Below, one piece after another: positions 56,101 through 64,000 of a stretch of 64,000 bases of DNA (the stretch's first letter is position 1; each line of letters starts with the position of its first letter). A model generated the notes under the pieces. The model searched no databases, was not told the DNA's origin, and was given only the letters and a program-made list of their open reading frames with translations. Origin of the DNA: Glossina fuscipes (taxonomy: Eukaryota > Arthropoda > Insecta > Diptera > Glossinidae). A program made the translations under genes and the position numbers. The stretch spans positions 1,219,547 to 1,283,546 of the forward strand of contig NW_023998567.1 of assembly GCF_014805625.2 (NCBI RefSeq). Reading direction: 5' to 3'.

Positions 56101-56762
56101 TCAGAATTTTGAGATAGTCCGAGCGATTAAACTTGATGTAAAATCTTATATTACGGTGTTTTCTTACATTTTTATTATATTTGCTTATGACTGCTTGGAA
56201 TATATATATTTTATTCTAACAAATTTACGCTGTAAACTTATTTTTGTTAATTTGTACAGGGGAGATGCTATTTCAATATCTTAGAACGAAATATACAGAA
56301 CATCTTGAGTTGGAATATTTAAACTATTTTTACTACCATCTTAAACTATTCTCCTACCTCAATTCCTGCTGAGCATCATTCAAGTTTCTTCTAACCTGGG
56401 GAGTAATCACGTATCTGTAAGTTAATTTTTGTTCGCGACCAATGAAGTCCAAATGAATATGCAGAAAAAAGGAAAAAATTTTTGTTTATATATAATCGTG
56501 CGCAAAAAATATATATAAGTGAACAAGTAAGTTAGTTTTTAGTGCATTTTTTAAATGGGCGAAGCTAATAATTGTGGTATTTCTTAAAACAATAGATCTA
56601 CACCTTTTCGTGATCGCGTGTGTATAGCTCAAAGCAGCAAAGATGATAACGATTCTCCTAATTGCTTATATGCCGTCGGCCACATTTAAAAACATGCAAA
56701 ATGAAAATCTAATGGTGGTTACGATTAAAACGAGGATTTCATATAATAGACAGAGAAGACAT
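53132..56762. other. A+T-rich, no gene supported; small repeats
   Basis: TTTTATACCCGCTACAGAAA at about 53,691 resembles one end of dispersed fly repeats (TTTTATACCCG...). A TA run is at about 55,443-55,464. Frames at 54,635-55,152 (minus), 55,375-55,659 (minus) and 56,075-56,284 (plus) are low-complexity, begin at non-ATG codons in several cases, and match nothing I know. Confidence 0.4.
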
Positions 56763-57206
56763 TGTGAGGAGCCAAAGTCGGACCTCGTTTTGGCCTCACA
56801 GTTTCTCCGTCTCTGGTGGGGAGGAGTGCTAGAATAAGTTACAGATTAAGTAGGATAAGAGCGCTCTGATAGACTAAGTGTAGGCTACGATAGACTAAGA
56901 GTAGGCTAAAGTAGGCTAAGAGAAGTAGAGTAAACTAAAAAGTAAGTAGGACAAGAAAACTAGGTTAAGAGTTAGCTAGAGTAAGTTAAGCTTAAGGGAG
57001 TTGAGTTTAGGCTTTAGAAGGAGTCGGTCGTGAACGTCGAGAGCGAGCAGACGTCCTGTAAGCTGAGACTAGAAAATACGATTGTGAAATATTAAACAAT
57101 AAAAATGAAGAATATTATAAAGAACCAAAATAAAAAATTTTTTTGATCGATAACCTGGCCAGCTGAGCAATGCCACCACCAGATTCGGGCAATTTAAGCC
57201 CTCACA
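56763..57206 (+). repeat. 5' LTR of gypsy-type element (copy B), 444 bp
   Basis: It starts TGTGAGG and ends CCTCACA, a perfect 7-bp inverted pair with TG...CA ends. A tRNA-Lys-type primer site begins two bases later. Inside, about 56,870-56,960, a ~21-base unit (AGACTAAGTGTAGGCTACGA, then AGACTAAGAGTAGGCTAAAG) repeats and decays into shorter TAGGCTAAG words. AATAAAAATG near 57,099 could be a polyadenylation signal. No 3' LTR partner was found before 64,000. Confidence 0.75.
56870..56960. repeat. TAGGCTAAG tandem words inside LTR
   Basis: Two 21-base units and several shorter derivatives of GACTAAGAGTAGGCTA lie in tandem within the LTR. Confidence 0.6.
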
Positions 57207-57208
57207 AG

Positions 57209-57231
57209 TGGCACCCGAGCAGGGACTTCAA
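57209..57231 (+). promoter_or_regulatory. Primer-binding site, tRNA-Lys(UUU)-like
   Basis: TGGCACCCGAGCAGGGACTT, then CAA, starts two bases after the LTR end. From memory, the complement of the insect tRNA-Lys(UUU) 3' end is TGGCGCCCGAACAGGGACTT, then GAA. The site differs at three of 23 positions, consistent with decay or a related Lys isoacceptor. Confidence 0.6.
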
Positions 57232-59410
57232 ATTGTCATGTTATTGGAAAAGGGTGAGAACAAGCAAACAAGCAAAGAAAAGGGCAAGGAATTAATATGC
57301 TTGCTGCGAGCACGTAACAACAATGCCGTGTATGCTGAAACCCTTAGGAACCAATGTAAACAAAGTACCGCAACGTCGTCGCCTAAAAACCGTTGCGCCA
57401 AAGTACAAAAGAGAAGAAACACTGCTGAAGGCGAATTGGCAACTACAACCTCGGTGCCGTTTGAAGCCGTGTGCGTGGATACGAGCGAAAGGAGACATTC
57501 TAAGTGAGATTTCAAAGAAGAAGCAAGTGGCTGATCGCGGAAATAAAAGAAACCGATTAATTGAAGAAAATTCTACCAAAAACAATTTTGGCAACTATAA
57601 AGTTTAATGTTCTTATGCAAACAAGTGAAACAAGAACGTACTGTAAAACAAAAAAAAAACAAAAAAGACAAAGAAAAGAAAAACATAAAAACCAGCCAAT
57701 TCAATAAAGAAAAAGAGGGACAAAATACCGCAACGAATAACCGCAAAGGATTCATGGCAAAGAAAATTTACGGAGTGCAAAGAAGTGCTAAAAATCACGT
57801 AAATTTTCCTTTGGTAATCAAAGAATATTTTTGGTAACGATGTTCTTTTCTTACAGGCCTAGAAAAAATATAAAAACTGAACTTTAAGTGCGTGCGGCAT
57901 TTTACGAAAACACTCAACTCCTCAATATTTTAAGTGGCAACCAGAAAATTTAACTCCATAATGTATAAATTTGATCAACGTTCTGCTTGGAAAGTTAGCT
58001 CCAATTAGCTACAATTAATAACGAGTACTAGTGAAACGTCAAAGGAAAAAAGACAGCAACAGCAGGGAAGAACACACCAAAGCAAGTCAACCAAAATCAA
58101 ACGCCCGCACCACCACTATCATCCCCAACGGAAATAACAACCACATCATCGACAACAAGCAGCAACAACAGGGGTGCTAGTTCAGGTGTGCGCCAAAGCA
58201 TTTGCTACTAAAAGCCAATGCTTCATGTCAGTGGTTAAGGTGTTCGGCGTGCAGCCAATCTTATATATTATCTCATTATTACTAAATACCTTGTGTAAAC
58301 AACAAGACTAAAAGAAATTCTAAAATGTGAAACAAGAACACAACCATATCTCGCTTTCGTTGCTCTCACCTTTCGTAGCAAGAAGTATCGCCTATAACGA
58401 CCTCCGTCCGTGCTCATTTTGGAATTTGCTTAGTACGCATCATAAAGTCCTGACGAATTTCGAAAAAAAAACCAAAGGAAAAACCCCACTACTCCACTTC
58501 TATAGCTTTCCAAAGCTAGTTAACACCCTAAACAAAGCCGCTCAATACGGCGTGCAATCGTCCGGTAATGTGAAGGAAAAGACAACAAAAGAGATTTTCA
58601 GTTAAAACTTTTTTTTAATGTATATTTGCTGACGAGGTAGATTTTTGCAAAAAAAAGGAAATTAAGTAATCGCTATTGAACAACAAAATTCTGATGAGTC
58701 GCGAAATTGAAATTCCGAAGATCGAACAAAATTTAAAAAACAGCACTAAGTTATAAAATAAATAAAATAATAGTAATACTGTGAGAAACAAATATGGGCC
58801 GCCATTCAAGGATAAATAGTAGACTGAACGAGAATATCTTCAATCAATAACGAAATTTTGATTTAAAGAAAAAACCTAAAAGTTCGTAAATCTATGCAGC
58901 TGAAATTCTTAAAGATACAAATTAAACCAAAACACTAAACAAGATAATTGGAAAACATTTTTCGTTTGCAAAGGAAAAAACTCAAATTAGAAGGGGACCG
59001 ACGTCCTTTCCCTCTGAATGAAGATTAAATTATACAAACCCAAAGAAATAATTTTCTTTAAACTTTTAGGAAGATTTTTCGTTTACAAATATTAAGAAAG
59101 GTAACGTGCGAATGGACATTTCTTCGTTGAAAGGCTTCTTATAGGCCGAAGGTTTCCCTGTACTATAAGGATAATCGAACTTATGAAGAAAGCAGAACGT
59201 ATTTTCGAAAGAAAAGGAAAAAAAAAGAAGTTACATTCGAACAGAAAAGAAAAAAAGAAAAAAAAAGGAAAAGAAAAAAGAGGGAAAAAACAATAAAGAA
59301 TAATATTCAGAGCATCCAAGAAATTATCCAATTGCGTATTACCCTTATTATTAACTTTAGTTAAGCCTGCGTACTACTAAACTCCATCCGGAAGCTGCCC
59401 CATAGATAAC
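57232..59410 (+). other. Long untranslated leader of copy B
   Basis: About 2.2 kb lies between the primer site and the gag ATG. It is A-rich, with frames on both strands that lack codon structure. A CAACA-rich part (58,060-58,190) and the block 58,710-59,180 are also present in copy A of the FATP intron. Poly-purine runs of A and G (57,650-57,720 and 59,210-59,290) are frequent. Confidence 0.55.
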
Positions 59411-60380
59411 ATGATGTCCACGTTACGGGTTAACTCCTTGCATACGGACGAGCTCCAAGCCTGTTCAGGGGAGCTCGACCTGGAAATTACGGGTACTGTG
59501 CCAGAGATGAGGAGGCGCTGGGCCCAATTAAGAAACCAGGACCACAAACCCGAAGTCGTTACACGTCTGTTAGAACTACAGACAAAGCTTGAGGCCCTCA
59601 CCAGGCAGCGATCGCTCTCTCCAGCATCGCATGCGATAAATGTAGCCGACGAGCTACCAATAGACAAGAGATGGTATTCTTACACCCGCCGACGAATCCC
59701 AAAACTCTGCACGTACCGGTGACGACGCAGGGGCCAGACAACAAAATGGCACCGGCAACCCATTCCACTATCGCGACAACAACCAACGACACCAGAAAAC
59801 CGACGAGCACGCCGCTCCGATTTGCGGAGCACATCGAGTTTTCCCGACAGCGACCAACACGAGGCATGTCATCGAAGTAGTCAGCAGATGGGGGCTCAAC
59901 TTTACCGACAACAGAGAACCGCTCCCGAACGGGTCGAAGAGCTGTCCGAGCCATAATCGACAAAGACCGTTTACCCGCCGCCATAGCGGTAATGCTGTGC
60001 GACCGGGGCTTAACGTAAAACCGCAACAACAATCAACACTGGACAGCCTGGGAGAAGTTCCAGGCTGACTTTATGAGGTTCTTCCTACCACCGCGACACC
60101 TTGGCCGGATCGAAAATGATATTCGCCGACGCACCCAGCGACCGATGGAAAAATTCCAAGTTTACGTGCTGGGCCTGCACGACTTGGTGCGACATACCAC
60201 AATGACGGAGGAGCAAAACTTAGAGCGAATTTACATGAACGCACAACCAGAATACGTGTTGTACACACGGCGTCGTGACATTAGCCGTTTAGCCAAACTA
60301 ATGGAGCTCGCCAACGATTTAAAGTCGATCCCGACGGGCGATGCGTCACGCAAAGCTCCCCAAGAAACATATAGAGAACC
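59411..60380 (+). pseudogene. Gypsy-type gag with SAP-like N-terminus (copy B)
   Basis: ATG at 59,411. Residues ~8-38 (SLHTDELQACSGELDLEITG, then TVPEMRRRWAQL) fit a SAP-like helix-extension-helix, followed by [19 protein letters not shown]. The frame breaks after ~100 codons. The gag capsid region continues in other frames: [13 protein letters not shown] and [10 protein letters not shown] (near 59,960-60,070), then FMRFFLPPRHLGRIENDI, RRTQRPMEKFQVYVLGLHDL and SRLAKLMELANDLKSIPTG (60,073-60,340). F..FFLP.....l...I..R.Q...E....Y...L..L is the Retrotrans_gag pattern. No CCHC zinc knuckle or protease follows: sequence jumps to the end of RNase H at about 60,390, so a large internal deletion removed most of pol. 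The C+G content is well above that of its surroundings. Confidence 0.8.
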
Positions 60381-61753
60381 CCAGACAGGCGGTTGGCGGC
60401 GTCGGCAAGGAAACAACAGGAATTGGCCAGATGGGCTTTGGAATTGCAGCAGTACGACTTTGAAATCCATTACTGGCGCGGAACGAGAAACGTGGTGGCC
60501 GATGCGCTTTCCCGACAACCACCCGAGAAGTTCAACCGCGTAGTGACACAAACCGAGCCACCCGTAGCATGCCGGTGGCTAGCCAAGTAGTACAAGAGGT
60601 TCAGATAGAACCGCAGAAATTTCCGGACTTTATCGCTAGCGACGGACGGTTATACCGCCATTTTCCACGGAGCAACGTGGACGAGGGAGAAGTAGCATGG
60701 AAATTATGCGTGCTAACACCCGTGAGGACCAAGATTTTGCGGGAGAACCATTACGAACCCACAGCGGGCACCTCGGTATACGTAAAACGACACGCCGAGT
60801 TTGCAGCCGATACTATCCGCCTGGGATGCACCAAGACATCGCCCGGTACCTACGAAATTGCCGGAGCTACCAACAATACAAACCGGTCCAGCGGAAGCCG
60901 GCCGGAGATATGCTAACGGGCTTGCCGGAAGAGCCGTGGTCGACAGCAGAGTTTGTGGGACCATTACCAGACGAAGGCGGGCCACACGATGCTCGGAATA
61001 TTTTTGGACCAGTTCTCCAAATGGGTAGAGTAAGTCCCGCTCAAAGGAGACACCGCAGTCGTGCTGATAGACGCCTTCCGAGAGCGCATCCTTAGTAAGT
61101 TCGGCACACCGCGAGAAATCGTCAACGATGATGGGGTGCAGTTTACAAGTAGGCACTTGCAGAGCTTTCTCCTATGGATCGAAGTCAAGCACCGGCTCAC
61201 CGCACCGTACGCTCCACACGAAAACCCTACCGAGAGGGTCAACAGAGCCGTCAAGACGACCATCGCGCAATACTTCCAACACCAGCACGCACCATGGGAT
61301 CAATGTCTGCCGGAAATCACCCTGGCCGTGAATACCACGGTCTCAGATTCCACCGGCTAGCCCATGGCGTACATCAGTCAAGGACGCCAGCCTAGACTGC
61401 CACGCGTCTTCTATAACCAAGGGCGCATCGGCGTTCCAATTCAGGTCCAGTCATCGCGGCAAAGAGTCCAGACCCTGAAGGAAGTCATCCACAGCGTGCA
61501 CCGCAATCTCGAGCTTTCGTCATCCGATCAGCGCAGATATTTCAACTCCCATCGCGACTGCTGGCAACCTCAGGTTACATGTCTGGTGATAATAGGCCAT
61601 CACCTCCTTTCGAAAGCGGCCAACCAGTTCCCCGCAAAGCTGGCGCCCCGATATCAAGGGCACTACAACGTGGTGCGGTTCGAATCCCCGAACATCATCC
61701 AGGTCGAGGACAGCACTGCAAGGACGCTAAAGCAACAACTACCACAACAATAA
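60381..61753 (+). pseudogene. Gypsy-type pol 3' part: RNase H end and integrase (copy B)
   Basis: Pieces in order and in three frames. RNase H end: KQQELARWALELQQYDFEIH, then YWRGTRNVVADALSRQP (60,393-60,530). Linker (60,569-60,720). Integrase H2C2 zinc region: HSGHLGIRKTTRRVCSRYYP, then IARYLRNCRSYQQYK, where the second Cys of the CxxC pair is Tyr. Core: EPWSTAEFVGPLP with Glu in place of the first catalytic Asp, REIVNDDGVQFTSRHL with the second Asp, and HENPTERVNRAVKTTIAQYF with the Glu (60,905-61,360). A TAG at 61,358-61,360 breaks the core just before PMAYISQGRQPRLPRVF. The C-terminal part ends with KLAPRYQGHYNVVRFESPNI (to 61,753). The protein could not be functional. Confidence 0.85.
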
Positions 61754-62130
61754 AATTCGGAACAATAACAACAATCCATGAAAACTCATGGTTCTTACCA
61801 TCAACAATTCTACATACCACCCTGTATTCAGCAGCAATACCAACAAGTTATCTAAATCCATGAATGGGACAACCCCGCGAACGATTTCGAAGAGACAATG
61901 TCCATTCAGCTACAGCCAAGGGTATGTCAACCATTTGAGAGCCCATAGTACCCAGCCCTGACACACAACCCGTACCTACAGGCCAACGGTCCGGCACCCC
62001 AACGTCGAAAAGCCAGAGGTGCATGAGAGCTGATGGAACAACCGGCTAACGATCCGAGACTCCGATGTCCAAAAGCCAACGATACAAGAGTGTTAGTATG
62101 ACACTCTATCAACAAGACGCCATTGGGCGC
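61754..62130 (+). other. 3' non-coding end of copy B
   Basis: A CAACAA-rich stretch and then a block with CAGCCAAGGGTATGTCAACC and ACACAACCCGTACCTACAGG match copy A at 41,390-41,520. A 3' LTR should follow but TGTGAGG is not found. The element is truncated near 62,130. Confidence 0.55.
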
Positions 62131-63039
62131 TTTTACTCTGACTAATTTGGCCCATTTTCAATTCCAACCTGCGTGCAGAAATATCCAAGGTTTCTACATA
62201 ATTTGAAGTCGATATCTACATTTTTGCAACCAGGAGAGTGCCACAGAGACACACAAAAGGACGAGCATGTCTAAATTAACTCAGAATTTCACACTAATCA
62301 AGAATATGTATACTTTATAGGATCTCTGAAGCTTCCTTTGGGTGTTACATATAGTTTGCCAAAAAGCAAAACGAGTGTACCCCCATCTTTCAGTGTTAGG
62401 TATAAAAACGATATAAAAGCGCTAAAAAAATGTAGTGTACAAAGAGCAAAAAGTGCCCAGGAAACGCTTCGCAGGCTTCCACCATGAAGCAGTGGTAGCA
62501 AAAAACAAAAAAAGTGGGCTAAGTGTAATATAAAAAAAATGGCAAATAGATGAGTTCTTTTAAATTGTTTTGTGAAAAAGTGCAGAGTTGGAGCTCATTA
62601 AAAGCTCCTTACTAAGAACTGCAAGAGCTCGCTCTTCCAAACGAAAGAACGAAAAAAGAGTTTTAGAAGTAATGTTTAAATTTACCGATGTGATGGGATA
62701 TACATCAGATGAAAAAGAGAATGGCTATCAATTCGGAAAGCATTTTGCATGTATGCGGGCGCGTGTAAATTGGACCGACACAAAAACATGCAGTGAAATT
62801 TTTCAGCTTTTGTGTTATACATGAATTCTTTACTTTCATGGTTTTGCTTGTTAATAAAAAAACCTTTTCTCCCGTCTAATTATTTACATAGCTTTGCCAC
62901 TTTAACTTCGGAGCTTTGAGCTACTTTTGGTAGCAGTGTTTGTCAATACAAAGATGAGTACTCCAATAGGTAATCCGGTAGGTGATCCCGCTATTGCTAT
63001 TTCTAATTGGTTATGCCTACAACAGGTACACTTTCAAGA
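62131..63039. other. No gene supported
   Basis: The frame at 62,588-62,824 starts at TTG and is not recognised. The last ~100 bases may be LINE leader sequence before the endonuclease remnant. Confidence 0.35.
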
Positions 63040-63450
63040 CACTAAATAATTGTTTCTTTATCATTTACCAAAATGTTACAGGCCTAAACTCTATGATGAG
63101 CCAATCTTCCTTTAGCTGTGTAAGCTGTGATTGTTCAGTGCTTGGTTTTACTGAAATTTGATTGAAGCTTGAACTGCATAGCTCTGAAAACTTTCTTTCG
63201 AATGTCTACGTATTCAGAAATAATAGATCAGCGGCGGCGTTCTTATAACTCTATCCTCGTTCCGTCTTTTTCAATTTTCACCTTCCTTCGACGGTGAGTT
63301 TCTTGCTTATGTGTTAGTCGCACAGAAACACATTTTTAAAACACAGTCCTATATAGCCCCTAATTTATTAATTAATGTTTACAAAAAACATGCTTATCTT
63401 ATTTGGGCGGGGCAGCCAAATTTACCATACTTAACGTACTTTCCAAATAT
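63040..63450 (+). pseudogene. Jockey-type LINE endonuclease remnant
   Basis: In shifting frames the plus strand reads LSFTKML-like YQNVTGLNSMM (near 63,065-63,100), then VLGFTEIWLKLELHSSENFL (63,138-63,198), FDGEFLAYVLVAQKHIFKTQ and SYIAPNLLINVYKKHAYLI (63,286-63,403). The same blocks, in the same order, are in the endonuclease at 29.9-30.3 kb (YQNVRGLNS, FTETWLKPDLRSSELF, SYIPPNSDISIYKKHAVLI). Many frame changes occur. Sequence past 63,450 is not recognised. Confidence 0.6.
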
Positions 63451-64000
63451 TATATTATTTTCGACCTTTTTTCCTGCCTTATGAGGACTTTTTCTGATAA
63501 CCTGTACAAATAAGTCTACAAAATGAACCAATTTAATGTAAACTACCAGCTATTGATTTTTTTGTTAAAATGTTGCTATGGACTAACTTTCATCATAACA
63601 TATTAAAAATTAAACCTTTTTCGAAATGGTTTCTTATTTGTGAGAAACTGTGTATGGAATGAAGTCCAACAAATAAATCTCTATGGTTTAAATTTGCTCC
63701 ACCTAATTTTCATGTCCAATTACCAACACGTTTCACCACAAAACATTTTCACCACGGTATACAAGGGCTTTCCTTATAAGCGGAGGAGTCCGGAGAGCAG
63801 AGCTACGTAGTTCAAATTCGGTCAGATTGATTTCAGTGCCAAATTACTATTATGGACCGGTATATGGGAGGAAGTACAAATTTTACACCCTATCTAAGTA
63901 TTTCACAATCTAGAATGCCAGAGTATTTTTATTCACCTACTTTTGTCAAGAAGTTTTGAATAATGATATAATAATAACTTTCCAAAATAAGGCACAGCTT
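63451..64000. other. No gene; short dispersed-repeat similarity
   Basis: TTTCATCATAACATATTAAA at about 63,589 also occurs at about 22,642, and nearby words (CAAATTACTATTA against CAAATTACTATCA) are similar too. It may be another fragment of the 22.6-kb repeat. Confidence 0.4.

Noticed and set aside
57207..57837. Overlapping 76-100-codon frames just after the primer site
   Set aside because: They lie in the untranslated leader. The first starts at GTG within the primer site and both strands are equally open.
60713..61263. Minus-strand frames of 99-147 codons
   Set aside because: They are shadows of the GC-rich integrase coding on the plus strand.
1..64000. tRNA or rRNA genes
   Set aside because: I looked for cloverleaf-like A/B box patterns and conserved rRNA words and saw none I could support. 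A covariance-model scan would be decisive.

Overview
This is a eukaryotic window, almost certainly from a schizophoran fly. The evidence is a split nuclear gene with consensus GT-AG introns, jockey- and I-clade LINEs, Ty3/gypsy LTR elements with TATAAAAGAG promoters, a Polinton (Maverick), and A+T-rich intergenic DNA carrying dispersed repeats that end in a TATACCC-like motif, as is common in flies. I cannot name the genus. Many open frames here begin at TTG or another non-ATG codon and are fragments rather than genes.

Layout. (1) 1-6.2 kb, minus strand: a compact, decayed Polinton gene cluster. Read from high to low coordinate it holds a conserved Asp/Asn/Lys-rich protein, a coiled-coil protein (interrupted by a LINE 3' end), a retroviral-type integrase with chromodomain, a minor (penton-like) capsid protein, a small unknown ORF, the double-jelly-roll major capsid protein, and an open signal-peptide ORF that runs off the left edge. 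(2) 6.5-8.9 kb: the 3' end of an LTR element (polypurine tract plus a 788-bp LTR). (3) 9.4-13.5 kb: a broken, intronless block of the ribosome-assembly AAA ATPase midasin, covering about AAA2 to the start of AAA6. (4) 13.9-16 kb: minus-strand Ty3/gypsy pol debris. (5) 16-23.4 kb: mostly A+T-rich DNA with some unrecognised coding-like segments, one small minus-strand pseudogene-like ORF pair and a POU-octamer palindrome. (6) 23.4-34.9 kb: several LINE remnants, a 31-bp minisatellite and an unexplained GC-rich insert.

(7) 36.1-46.5 kb, minus strand: the one apparently functional host gene, a fatty acid transport protein / very-long-chain acyl-CoA synthetase (FATP, SLC27 family). Three exons join in frame and the N-terminal exon(s) are not found. 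Its 7.4-kb intron holds an antisense gypsy-type deletion derivative and a LINE. (8) 48.3-52.2 kb: a repeat-rich block, a 1.03-kb LTR and a broken Ty3/gypsy protease-RT-RNase H-integrase region. (9) 56.8-62.1 kb: a gypsy-type element with a 444-bp 5' LTR, a tRNA-Lys primer site, gag with a SAP-like N-terminus, and the 3' part of pol. It belongs to the same family as the copy in the FATP intron. (10) 63.0-63.5 kb: a LINE endonuclease remnant.

How it works together: the window is a transposon graveyard around one host gene. No tRNA, rRNA or CRISPR was found. I did not find a clearly new functional system. The best leads are the intact signal-peptide ORF beside the Polinton capsid gene, the intronless midasin block, the SAP-like gag family with a non-autonomous copy next to an FATP splice site, and two unrecognised small coding regions near 18.5-19.3 kb and 21 kb.
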